Shown in pieces: positions 23,858 through 31,830 of a stretch of 64,000 nt of DNA (the stretch's first letter is position 1; every line of letters begins with the position of its first letter). The stretch is taken from contig LCZK01000009.1 of NCBI GenBank assembly GCA_001025035.1, forward strand, positions 654,898 to 718,897, in the 5' to 3' direction. The notes under the pieces were generated by a model. The model worked only from the letters and a program-made list of their open reading frames with translations. It did no database searches and was not told the DNA's origin. The position numbers were made by a program, and so were the translations under genes. Source of the stretch: Actinobacteria bacterium IMCC26207 (GTDB taxonomy: Bacteria; Actinomycetota; Acidimicrobiia; Acidimicrobiales; Microtrichaceae).

Positions 23858-25372
23858 ATGGATGTTGCCCGACCGCCTTACGGTTCACTGGAATTCCCCT
23901 CTACGACGAACCGAGCGCGCTACAGCCGTATGGCCGCGGCAGGCACGGCCATGCGAATAGCGCCGGGAGTGTATGTCGTCGGCTCCCAACTGCCGCCGGC
24001 CGAGACCGGCCGCCACCATCTGCTCGCCGTGGTCGCCCACGTACTCCCCGGCGGCGTCCTCTGTGGCCGCTCCGCCCTGACCGGCGGGCTACCCAATGAC
24101 GGTCGCCTGTACGTCGCAGCACCGCCGGGAGCTCGAAAGGCACCGCTGCGGATGCCCGGGGTTACCGTCGAACCAGTGGTCGGACCAGGTCCCCTGCCAG
24201 GTGACCTGCAGATGCCCCACGGGCTGTGGCTCTCGGGCACCGCCCGCAAGCTCGTCGAGAACATCGACGTGCGGGGACGGCGCCCGAGGCACCGAGCGGG
24301 AACGGAAGTCACCGAGGATCACGTCGACTCGATCGCCCGCACCGGCGGTGCTGGTGCCATCGAGCGGGTACTGCGCGAGCTCGACGTCATCGCAGGGTCT
24401 TTCGACCCTCAAGCAGTCGACGCAGTCCGCAGCCGCCTTGTAGCGGTGCTGGGTACCGCGACCGGAGTGGTCCGCTTACGGCGGTTGCGGGCACGCCTGA
24501 CGGGTGCCCCATTCGACGCGTCGCGCATCGACTCTCTGCGCCGCGTTGTGGCCGAACTGCAGGACATCGCACCCCAGCCCCTCCTCGGTGGTGACGAAAG
24601 CCGGCAACGGTGGCTAGCGTTCTACGAGGCCTACTTCTCGAACTTCATCGAGGGAACCGAGTTCGACCTTGACGAAGCACGCGCCATCGCCATCAACGGC
24701 GCCGAAGCCGTCGAACGACCCGCTGACGCCCACGACGTCGCCGCGACGTATCGTCTCGCGACCGATGCGGTGGACCGCTGCCGTGTGCCCGCGGACGGCG
24801 GCGAGCTGATCGAGCTGCTCCGGGACCGCCACGCCTTGCTCATGGCGGCCCGGCCCGAACGACGGCCAGGTATGTTCAAGGAGCGGCTCAACTTTGCGGG
24901 CGGCTACCAGTTCGTCGAACCAGCGCTGGTGCCCGGGACCCTCACCGCTGGCTTCGACGTACTCGCCGAGATCGTCGACCCGCTGCGTCGAGCAGTGGCA
25001 ATGATGGTACTCGTCACCGAGGTCCACCCCTTCGACGACGGCAATGGCCGTGTCGCCCGCCTCGCCGCCAACGCAGAGCTCACCCGAGGGGGTCAGGTGC
25101 GGCTGATCATCCCGACGGTGTACCGCAACAACTACCTGTCGGGGCTCACCGCGGTCTCTCTCGGCCGGCCGGGTGCCACGAGGAGCCTGTGGTCGATCCT
25201 CGAGTTCGCGCAACGCTGGACCGCAGCGGTCGACTGGGGCGACTACGACGACACCCGCGCACAGCTCACCGGCTGTCACGCTTTCCTTGACGCCCGCTAC
25301 GCCGAGTCCCAAGCGGTCCGTCTCGAGCTGCCAAGTCACCGGCCCGATACACCGCCGCCTTTTTCAACCTGA
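23858..25372 (+). CDS. Fic-family protein with AbiEi-like N-terminal domain
   Basis: 504 residues. The first about 130 residues ('SRMAAAGTAMRIAPGVYVVG', 'VLPGGVLCGRSALTGGLP', 'PHGLWLSGTARKLVENI') look like the winged-helix and body of AbiEi-type antitoxins. A Fic domain follows, with inhibitory-helix motif SNFIEG (SxxxE(G/N) pattern, about 264-269) and catalytic HPFDDGNGRVAR (about 390-401). Fic enzymes transfer AMP or other nucleotide parts to protein hydroxyls. The inhibitory helix before the core marks a self-inhibited class II enzyme. AGGGGAGG precedes the ATG. The upstream 90 bases are AT-rich, unlike the neighbours, as is common for acquired toxin genes. Confidence 0.88.
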   Translation: MDVARPPYGSLEFPSTTNRARYSRMAAAGTAMRIAPGVYVVGSQLPPAETGRHHLLAVVAHVLPGGVLCGRSALTGGLPNDGRLYVAAPPGARKAPLRMPGVTVEPVVGPGPLPGDLQMPHGLWLSGTARKLVENIDVRGRRPRHRAGTEVTEDHVDSIARTGGAGAIERVLRELDVIAGSFDPQAVDAVRSRLVAVLGTATGVVRLRRLRARLTGAPFDASRIDSLRRVVAELQDIAPQPLLGGDESRQRWLAFYEAYFSNFIEGTEFDLDEARAIAINGAEAVERPADAHDVAATYRLATDAVDRCRVPADGGELIELLRDRHALLMAARPERRPGMFKERLNFAGGYQFVEPALVPGTLTAGFDVLAEIVDPLRRAVAMMVLVTEVHPFDDGNGRVARLAANAELTRGGQVRLIIPTVYRNNYLSGLTAVSLGRPGATRSLWSILEFAQRWTAAVDWGDYDDTRAQLTGCHAFLDARYAESQAVRLELPSHRPDTPPPFST

Positions 25373-25511
25373 CCGCTTTGCGTTGAGCTCGCTGATAACT
25401 GCATGGGTCAGGCAACGCGCTAGGACCCCATTGGTCGCTTCGAAGCTAGGCTTGCTTCGTGATCCGTGAGTAAAACTGTTGCATCCGGAACACCCGCCGC
25501 ACTGCTACGTC

Positions 25512-26813
25512 ATGACTCGACCACGACTGAGCATTATTTGCCTCGCTTTCATCACAGCAGTGATCACTCTGAGCGCTTGCAGTGAGTCAACCACTGCAAC
25601 CTCAAATCCTCCGATCGTCTTCGTCCCGGGTTTGGGCATGAGTGCGCTTTCTGTCAGCGTGAGTACTACGAGTTCATTCAGCTTTCTCGTCCCCGAGATG
25701 ACCGAACCCGAGTTGCTGCCACCGCCTGCAAAGAGCGCTCTGGAGTATTCGCTGATGAGTGGACTTGCCGAAAGCGATGTGGACAAGGTGCACGCCTGGC
25801 TTGCATTGAGTATCGACGACCAAGGGACTGCAACCAATGCGCCGGGAGTGACCGTCAAGCCGATATCGGTGGGCAAGAACTTCCTCGCAGAGTGCCCGCA
25901 GTACGGTCCGCTCGCCGACATGCTCAGCAGTCAAGATTGGCGCACGAACACATCTCTTCGCTGCCTTCCCTACGACTACCGCTTTGGGCCGGGAGAAAAC
26001 TCCTTTGCTGATGATCTGAAGCGCGTCGTCGAGAAGTCAGTTTCTAAGGCCGATGGAACGAAGGTCGTTATTGCCTGCCACAGTCAGGGCTGTCTCATGG
26101 CCGACTACGCACTTCGCACTCTCGATGTCACCTGGGTGAATGCTCACGTGTCATCGCTCTTCGGGTTTGCCGGTCAGTTCTCTGGATGCAGCGACTGCAT
26201 GCGATGGGCATTTAGCGATCCTTGGTCCTGGGATCCCAATGATCCGAACGCGTCACCAGTCGACCAAACATGGGTGGGTCAGTTGGGGCTCGACCTCCAA
26301 CCGTCGGTCTACGGCGAGAACCTGCTCTACATGGTGGGTGACCGCGAGTTCCGAGCGAAGGACAACAAAGCGTTGTTAGAAGCCGGCGGAGCAGTATCGA
26401 TGGCGCGTGCTTCGCAGCGATACGGGCTGCAGCAGCAAGAATGGTTTGTGGCCGGAGACGAGCGTGGCGTGCCCCTGCCAGTGCCAGGCAGATTTGTCTA
26501 TGGCACCAACCTGCCGACAACTGCCGGCTACGTCTTCAGCGCTGCGAAGGCACCCGTTGCTTGCACAACACCGCAGTGTGCGGGACTTCTTGATCAGGCT
26601 GGGGCGACCGAGATCCAAACCGACGGTGACAGTGGCGACAGCACATGGATGAACGAGGCGCCCGCTCGATGGACCAACGATGCACGTTGCGACCTACGAG
26701 GTTTGCCGGGGATTACCCACATGGGGATTGTTACAAACTCCGATGCAGTAGACCTGCTCATCCGCGTAGCGCGGGAGGGGGCGAGTGGCGATGTCCCTTG
26801 CGTTTCGGGTTAG
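25512..26813 (+). CDS. LCAT/PDAT-like lipase lipoprotein
   Basis: About 433 residues. ATG at 25512 gives a lipoprotein signal (MTRPRLSIICLAF..., lipobox LSACSE). Then 'PPIVFVPGLGMSAL' is the oxyanion strand, 'PYDYRFGPGENSFADDLKRVV' the LCAT-type segment, 'VVIACHSQGCLMADYAL' the nucleophile elbow with Ser in HSQG, and 'ITHMGIVTNSDAV' near the end the catalytic His. This order matches lecithin:cholesterol acyltransferase-like hydrolases acting on phospholipids or triglycerides. It is predicted to be exported and lipid-anchored. A copy of the ACGCGAAA repeat follows the stop. Confidence 0.75.
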   Translation: MTRPRLSIICLAFITAVITLSACSESTTATSNPPIVFVPGLGMSALSVSVSTTSSFSFLVPEMTEPELLPPPAKSALEYSLMSGLAESDVDKVHAWLALSIDDQGTATNAPGVTVKPISVGKNFLAECPQYGPLADMLSSQDWRTNTSLRCLPYDYRFGPGENSFADDLKRVVEKSVSKADGTKVVIACHSQGCLMADYALRTLDVTWVNAHVSSLFGFAGQFSGCSDCMRWAFSDPWSWDPNDPNASPVDQTWVGQLGLDLQPSVYGENLLYMVGDREFRAKDNKALLEAGGAVSMARASQRYGLQQQEWFVAGDERGVPLPVPGRFVYGTNLPTTAGYVFSAAKAPVACTTPQCAGLLDQAGATEIQTDGDSGDSTWMNEAPARWTNDARCDLRGLPGITHMGIVTNSDAVDLLIRVAREGASGDVPCVSG

Positions 26814-26830
26814 TACATGCTCCACCCCAA

Positions 26831-26882
26831 CCACTGTGTTTTTGAAACGCGAAACCACTTTTTTTGGAACGCGAAAACCGCT
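26831..26882. repeat. ACGCGAAA-type repeat, copy 2
   Basis: Three partial units: CCACTGTGTTTTTGAAACGCG, AAACCACTTTTTTTGGAACG and CGAAAACCGCT. The same words in the same order occur at 18749-18784. It lies directly downstream of the lipase gene. Confidence 0.75.
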
Positions 26883-27006
26883 TTACTAGCCGGGTTGGTG
26901 CCCTAGAGCCCGGCTCTGTGTTGCGGTCAGAAAGCACATCGGAGTGTCTGCGTTCGCTGAAAGCTCTCGGAGGAATCGGGGCAGACGAGTGCTGTTTGCA
27001 GCGCTG

Positions 27007-27777
27007 TCATGTGCCGGCCGGTCGACAAAGCCAGAATCGGTCGTCGTCACCGTCGAGAGCGCAGCGCCGGAACTCATCGGGCGAGAACAGATCGCTCCAG
27101 AGGACCTCCTCGACTTCGAGCCCACCGGCCCGGAACCGGTCGGTTACATCCCTGCCATACATGCGCACGTGGTCGCTCTGTCCGAACCTGCGCTCGCGCT
27201 CCTCAGGACCGGCGTTGAAGTCCTCCTCAGTGTTCGCTGCGGTGCGATCCCACGGGACGATGATCACTGCTGTCCCGTCTGAGCGCAGCACCCGAGCGAT
27301 CTGCTCTGCTGCGGCGACATCAGCCGGGACGTGCTCAAGCACATGGAAACATGCAACGACATCAAAGGACTGGTCGGCGAACGCCAGGTCACAGAGGTCG
27401 GCGCGCACTTCGGCCCTGTCCGATTGAAGATCGATACTGGTGTAGCCGAACCCCAGGTCAGCAGCGACCGGCTCCACTAGGCCGAGCGGCGCGACCTCGA
27501 GCAGCCGGGCGTGTTCGCGGGCCGACTGTCGCATCAACCACAACTGCAGCGCTCGGTCGCGCTCGCTCGACTTGCACTCCGGGCAGAGGCGGTTCAGCCG
27601 CCGCGGCTAGCGAGACGCAGCGAAGCTCAGTCCGCTCCACCCACAGATCGGGCACTCCACTCGATTCCCTTTGGAGAAGAAGCGGCGATGTGCTGCTCGC
27701 TCCCAACGGGTGCTGCGGATCTCTAACGTCCGGGCCACACGGCGAGCGGCGCTGGTGGCTCGATTCAAGGTACTCAT
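27007..27777 (-). pseudogene. Zinc-finger SAM-dependent methyltransferase interrupted by in-frame TAG
   Basis: The frame from ATG 27777 reads to a TAG at 27607-27609 and continues in the same frame to 27007. Before the stop there is 'VECPICGWSG'; after it 'RLCPECKSSERDRALQLW', together the two CxxC knuckles that open a known group of class I methyltransferases. The catalytic part follows: 'LLEVAPLG' (motif I), 'ADLCDLAFADQSFDVVACFHVLEHVP' and 'SDGTAVIIVPW'. Total about 255 codons. A downstream start at 27543 would lack the second knuckle. Most likely a nonsense mutation inactivated the gene; sequencing error is the alternative. Confidence 0.8.
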
Positions 27778-27854
27778 GCCAGTGACTCCACTGACAACAC
27801 CACAGGTCTTGTCCCTAGCAAAGCGAGCAGCACCGTATGCCAGCGCGGTCCGAG

Positions 27855-27985
27855 CACCGTTGCACCAGCCGTGCAAACCGCAGCGGCAGCAACCTCAAGT
27901 ACCGCGACCAAGTCGCGCTTCTTCAACTGTTTCAAAATCATCGTGCCCTTCCACAAGCCCACGGCGAATTTAGCACGCCTCAGTA
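27855..27985 (-). pseudogene. 5' remnant of a second GT-C membrane protein gene
   Basis: On the minus strand this encodes 'GLWKGTMILKQLKKRDLVAV' and 'AAVCTAGATV', which matches the first 40 residues of the GT-C protein at 39529-41097 ('GLWKGTVTLKQLNKRDLVAV', 'AAGATLVA'). The DNA match is strong and includes bases upstream of the start (TTAGCACGCC versus GTAGCACGCG). After residue about 40 the similarity stops and no continuing frame is present. It is the stump of a deleted paralog, immediately beside repeat copy F. Confidence 0.8.
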
Positions 27986-27999
27986 CCGACCCCACCCAA

Positions 28000-28056
28000 C
28001 TTGTTTCGTCTTGCGAGCGACCCCCTATAGGGGGTCGCTCGCATAACAGAGCGGGG
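28000..28056. repeat. Palindromic repeat family, copy F
   Basis: The core at 28013-28042 is a perfect 30-bp palindrome with left arm GCGAGCGACCCCCTA. Relative to copy A both arms have changed together (CCTGA/TCAGG to AGCGA/TCGCT). The flanks CTTGTTTCGTCTT and ATAACAGAGCGGGG match the other copies. Confidence 0.92.
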
Positions 28057-28144
28057 TACTGGGGCCGGGCCGATTCTATCTGATACAAAAGCTATGACTA
28101 ACTGATAGTATGTGCTTCCCAGAGTATGTGAAGAAGGAGGTTCC

Positions 28145-29569
28145 ATGTATCGCGAGGTCGTCTCTAGCTTCATCGACACCCCTGCTGCTCGGCCGCTACT
28201 CGGCATGCTCTACGGCCGTCGCCGCATTGGTAAGTCGACGCTGCTCGTCAACGAGGTCGAGACGCGTAACGGGTTCTACTTCGAGGCGACCCGGGTCTCT
28301 ACCAGAGTGCAACTCGACCGGCTCGGCACCAAACTCGGTGATCACCTCGGAGTCGGACGCATCGCTCTCGACACCTGGGAACAGGCACTCCAGTCGCTTC
28401 TTGCTCTCGGGGCGAAGGGCCCGGTTCCGATCGTCATCGACGAGTTCGGTCACGTCCTCGAAGCCGACCGGTCAGTCGACTCCACGATCGCCGCAGCGTT
28501 CGGCCCCGGAGGCCGCCGAGGTAAGGCGAGTCAAGCACGCCTAGTCCTGTGCGGATCGGCAATCTCGGTGATGAGCGCCCTGACCGCAGGAGAGGCACCC
28601 CTGCGAGGACGCGCCGGCATGGAACTCATCATGCACGCCGATGACTACCGCGCCGCAACCGCACACCTCACCGACTCGGCTGACCTGCGCTGCGCTGTGC
28701 AGGTGTACGCCGTAATCGGAGGAGTCGTCGGCTACGCCACCGACATGGTCAATTTTGACCTTCCCGATGGCGCTCGCGACGTAGACCGTTGGATCGTCCA
28801 GCGAATCCTCTCGCCCGGCGCGACCATGCGAAACGAGGCGACCACGTTGCTCGCCGAAGATCCGGTCATGGCCGGAGCCGGTTCGCTGCTTCACCACAGC
28901 ATCCTCGCTGCGATAGCCAACGGGTCCGTCACAGCAGGGTCGATAGCTAACCAAGTAGGCAAGACCGTCTCGAACCTCGCCCCAGCGCTGAACCGACTCG
29001 TCGACGCTGGCTTCGTCATCCGCCTAGAGGACCCGATCCGCGACCAGCGCCCCTTGTACGCCCTTGACGACCCGTTCTTACAATTCCACTTCGCCGTCCT
29101 AGAGCCAAACGGCGCATTGCTGCGGGACCGCGCCCCCGACAACGTGTGGAAGAACCGAATGCGCGCATCGTTCGACTCCCAGGTGCGAGGACCTGTATTT
29201 GAAGCTCAGGCACGCACGTGGGCACGCCGGTTCGCGTCGACCACCACCATCGACACGGACAGCCGCATTGCTCCCTCCAGCGTCACCATCGACGGCGTCG
29301 ACTATCAACTCGACCTCATTGCCGCCACCGACGGACCTACCCCTTCCAAACGCATGATCACCGCCATAGGTGAAGCGAAAGCCGGTGAGTCCCTCGGGCT
29401 CGGGCACCTGAAACGTCTGGAGCGGGCCCGCACCGCACTGGGACAACGCGCCGGCGACGCAAAGCTCTTCCTCTTCGGCACCGAATTTGACCCGGCGCTG
29501 CTCACGAGCATCTCGAAGCGGTCCGATGTCGAGATCGTCGACCTCGACCGCCTCTACCACGGCGACTAA
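28145..29569 (+). CDS. P-loop ATPase with DUF234-type C-terminal nuclease-like domain
   Basis: 474 residues. ATG at 28145 follows GAAGGAGG; the frame extends further upstream but without a ribosome site. Walker A is GRRRIGKST near residue 19, Walker B 'VPIVIDEFGHVLEAD' near 96, and 'LVLCGSAISVM' is sensor 1. A winged helix follows ('GSIANQVGKTVSNLAPALNRLVDAGFV'). The C-terminus has 'YQLDLIAATD' and 'ITAIGEAKAGE', a PD-(D/E)xK-like pattern (D...EAK) as in DUF234. This is the ATP_bind_2 + DUF234 family, of unclear function, often in mobile or defence regions. It lies between repeat copies F and G. Confidence 0.85.
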   Translation: MYREVVSSFIDTPAARPLLGMLYGRRRIGKSTLLVNEVETRNGFYFEATRVSTRVQLDRLGTKLGDHLGVGRIALDTWEQALQSLLALGAKGPVPIVIDEFGHVLEADRSVDSTIAAAFGPGGRRGKASQARLVLCGSAISVMSALTAGEAPLRGRAGMELIMHADDYRAATAHLTDSADLRCAVQVYAVIGGVVGYATDMVNFDLPDGARDVDRWIVQRILSPGATMRNEATTLLAEDPVMAGAGSLLHHSILAAIANGSVTAGSIANQVGKTVSNLAPALNRLVDAGFVIRLEDPIRDQRPLYALDDPFLQFHFAVLEPNGALLRDRAPDNVWKNRMRASFDSQVRGPVFEAQARTWARRFASTTTIDTDSRIAPSSVTIDGVDYQLDLIAATDGPTPSKRMITAIGEAKAGESLGLGHLKRLERARTALGQRAGDAKLFLFGTEFDPALLTSISKRSDVEIVDLDRLYHGD

Positions 29570-29660
29570 ACCGCCAACCAGACGATTGCCTGTCGTCCCG
29601 ATAATGCCAGGGAGTTTCACGAAGCCGTGTGAACTATCGGTTGAGCATTCGGTTGAGCTT

Positions 29661-29688
29661 TCGCTTCGTCTTGCGCCTGACCCCCTAC
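29661..29688. repeat. Palindromic repeat family, copy G (left half only)
   Basis: TCGCTTCGTCTTGCGCCTGA and CCCCCTAC match the left half of the family, and the match stops exactly at the centre of the palindrome. The right half is absent. Its position 92 bases after the ATPase gene gives a family member on each side of that gene. Confidence 0.75.
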
Positions 29689-29740
29689 TCTCAGCTGGAG
29701 TGCTCGGTCAGTTGAGTCGGTGGGAAGACACGGCAGAATT

Positions 29741-29792
29741 TAGTGCAGGTTCGCGTATTATCATGTAGCATAATAGTGCAGCTTCTCGTATT
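29741..29792 (+). promoter_or_regulatory. Direct-repeat operator candidate upstream of abiEi
   Basis: TAGTGCAGGTTCGCGTATT at 29741-29759 and TAGTGCAGCTTCTCGTATT at 29774-29792 differ at two of 19 bases and start 33 bp apart, about three helical turns. Between them lies a TATTAT/ATAATA inverted repeat (29756-29775) that could be or overlap a -10 element. AbiEi antitoxins are known to autorepress by binding repeats in front of their gene. Confidence 0.6.
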
Positions 29793-29814
29793 GCCCTGCA
29801 TGGAAGGCGTTGGA

Positions 29815-30519
29815 ATGGCGACTACATCTACACCTCACCGCAACCGTCACGGTGCGGCCGACGCCCGCCGGGCTGTTCTCGGCTCACGCGAGCGGTTCTG
29901 GCAGCCGTCCGAACTGTCGCTTCAACCCTCAACAGCACACCATCTGCTGGGCGAGCTCGCATCTGCCGGCGAGCTGCGACACATTCGTCGTGGTCTGTAC
30001 TGGCGCGGGACGAAGACTCCACTCGGCATGGCGCCACCCTCCCCTGAGCAGCTCGTCGCAGAGTTGGTTCCTGGGCCCGGAGTTGGCCCTAGTGGCCTGT
30101 CGGCTGCGAACGCATTGCGGCTATCGACACAGGTTCCGCGCCGCTCCGAGATCGCTGTTCCAAGGCGAGCACCCACTGACACAGGTGCCGTGAAGTTTGT
30201 TTCGCGTGCGGCTCGGTCTGGTCGACTTACAGCTCAGCTGAATCCGACGGAGGTGTCCGTTCTTGAGGTGCTCGACGCGTGGTTAAATGTCGTCGAGGTT
30301 GCGCCCGGACCGGCGGTCAAGCAAATGCTGTGCGTCATGGACTCGCGCGACGTGCGGATGGATCGACTTGTTGAGGCGTCGGCGACGGAGCCCGGGCAGG
30401 GGCGGGCACGGCTCAGGGCAATCCTGACCTCGAGTTGCTGGGCCAATCTGGTGAACAAGATCCCCAGCGCAGACAGCCGTACCGAGTCGGCCGCACGCTC
30501 CTTGTTGGCCATTACATGA
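29815..30519 (+). CDS. abiEi: AbiEi-type antitoxin / transcriptional regulator
   Basis: 234 residues from ATG 29815 (GGAAGGC ten bases upstream; in-frame ATG at 29800 is an alternative). An N-terminal winged helix ('WQPSELSLQPSTAHHLLGELASAGELRHIRRGLYWRG') is followed by the AbiEi body with 'VGPSGLSAANALRLSTQVPR'. In the AbiE system this protein represses the operon and counters the nucleotidyltransferase toxin. It overlaps the toxin start (ATGA at 30516). The pair works as a type IV toxin-antitoxin and abortive phage-infection system. Confidence 0.85.
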   Translation: MATTSTPHRNRHGAADARRAVLGSRERFWQPSELSLQPSTAHHLLGELASAGELRHIRRGLYWRGTKTPLGMAPPSPEQLVAELVPGPGVGPSGLSAANALRLSTQVPRRSEIAVPRRAPTDTGAVKFVSRAARSGRLTAQLNPTEVSVLEVLDAWLNVVEVAPGPAVKQMLCVMDSRDVRMDRLVEASATEPGQGRARLRAILTSSCWANLVNKIPSADSRTESAARSLLAIT

Positions 30520-31505
30520 GCCCGCTACCGCTGTGGCGTGAGGCAGACCCCGAGGTGTTCCGCGGCACGATCGTTGCTGCTGCGGAGCGCCTCGATGTGC
30601 TTCCGCTCGCTGTCGAGAAGGACTACTGGATCTGCCAGACGCTGCATTCGATAGTGACCACACATCCAGGCGAGGTGGTGTTCAAGGGCGGGACGAGCCT
30701 GGAGAAGCTCGGAATCATCCGCCGCTTCTCCGAGGATCTCGACCTGCTAGTTGTGGGCGAGTACGCATCCGTGAACGCTCAGAAGAGGGCGCTGAAGCAG
30801 CTACTCGTTTCCGCGGCCCTCCCAACCGGAATGGACCCTGAAGGCGGAACATCCGGTGGAAGCGCCGGTTCGTTTCATCGGTCGGCCTACCTGAATCCGC
30901 CGCTCGAGCACCGCGGCGGACGTACAGCGATCGCTGACCCATCGGCGATCCTTGTTGAGCTGGGCCAATCGGGAGGTCCAAATCCACACGAGGAGTACTC
31001 GATCACCTCGCTGCTGAGTCGAGAGCTTGAATCCTCAGACTTCGACACCGGCAAGTGGGCAGACCTGTCCTCGTTCAACGTGGCAATACTGCACCTAGGG
31101 CGCACACTCCTAGAGAAGCTGTTGCGCGTCAACAACTTCGCGCATGACCCTGACGCAATGACTGGGCCGCACGGATGGTTGCGGATTGGTCGGCAGATGT
31201 ACGACATCCACGCTCTGCTGCTCGAGCCGTCCGTCAGAGAACTTCTCGCCGACAAGGCCCTTGTCGCTGAGATCCTCGCCAGCGCGCAGCACGTCTCCGC
31301 CGGGTTCTCGAAGCCAGACCTCGCAGTGCCAGCCGGAGGATTCGCAGCGTCGCCCGCCTTCATCCGCGGCTCTGCCTTCACGAACCGTCTTCGCGAAGAA
31401 CACGAATCAGCGATGCGAGACCTGTACTACGGCACTGACCTGCCGCCAACATTCGATGAGGTGCTCGATCAGGTGCAGGCGGACTCGGCTCTGCTCAACG
31501 TCTGA
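30516..31505 (+). CDS. abiEii: AbiEii nucleotidyltransferase toxin
   Basis: 329 residues from the ATG overlapping the antitoxin stop. The N-terminal segment 'LAVEKDYWICQTLH' and the catalytic 'VVFKGGTSLEKLGIIRRFSEDLDLLV' (GGTS and DLD) are diagnostic of the AbiEii / MenT-type nucleotidyltransferase. C-terminal helices include 'RQMYDIHALL'. The enzyme likely adds nucleotides to tRNA or another RNA and blocks growth when freed from control, giving abortive infection. All key catalytic residues are present, so it is expected to be active. Confidence 0.92.
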   Translation: MSPLPLWREADPEVFRGTIVAAAERLDVLPLAVEKDYWICQTLHSIVTTHPGEVVFKGGTSLEKLGIIRRFSEDLDLLVVGEYASVNAQKRALKQLLVSAALPTGMDPEGGTSGGSAGSFHRSAYLNPPLEHRGGRTAIADPSAILVELGQSGGPNPHEEYSITSLLSRELESSDFDTGKWADLSSFNVAILHLGRTLLEKLLRVNNFAHDPDAMTGPHGWLRIGRQMYDIHALLLEPSVRELLADKALVAEILASAQHVSAGFSKPDLAVPAGGFAASPAFIRGSAFTNRLREEHESAMRDLYYGTDLPPTFDEVLDQVQADSALLNV

Positions 31506-31662
31506 TCGGACGAGGACCAGTCGATACCGGCGAACAGCATTCGGGCGTGACTTTCCACCGACCGGTTCACTGTCGCGACCGTGACTACTCAGAACATCTC
31601 AACCTACGACATCGTCATTTCCGAAACATTCGAAATGATGCACGTGGCGGTTCTCACCGGTG

Positions 31663-31830
31663 GAGCTGGAACACGTTGGTGATCACTTCACTCACCTTGG
31701 CACAACGTTTCACACCGGCGCGTCGGACTGCCGCAACCCCCTCGCTTACGCAGTACCAATAGTGGTACCAGCAGAAGTAGCATCCGGGTTGTTCAAAGCC
31801 ACCGACAAACTGCAGGAGGAACAGAAGTGA
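31663..31830 (+). CDS. Short ORF overlapping hicB start (unassigned)
   Basis: A 55-codon ORF from GTG 31663 ends in a TGA that overlaps the GTG of the HicB gene (GTGA). It reads VELEHVGDHFTHLGTTFHTG and ends 'FKATDKLQEEQK'. It does not look like HicA (no double-stranded-RNA-binding fold with the GSH motif). The coupling to hicB makes it a candidate, but no ribosome site is obvious and it may be chance. The rest of the 321-base gap (31506-31662) shows nothing I recognise. Confidence 0.3.
   Translation, partial: ELEHVGDHFTHLGTTFHTGASDCRNPLAYAVPIVVPAEVASGLFKATDKLQEEQK

Noticed and set aside
24614..25339. Minus-strand ORF of 241 codons opposite the Fic domain
   Set aside because: Antisense to the HPFDDGNGR region, with no independent motifs or start signal.
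14293..29688. Palindromic repeats considered as integron attC sites
   Set aside because: They lack the attC core sites and asymmetric hairpin, and the genes between them are not single small cassettes in one direction.
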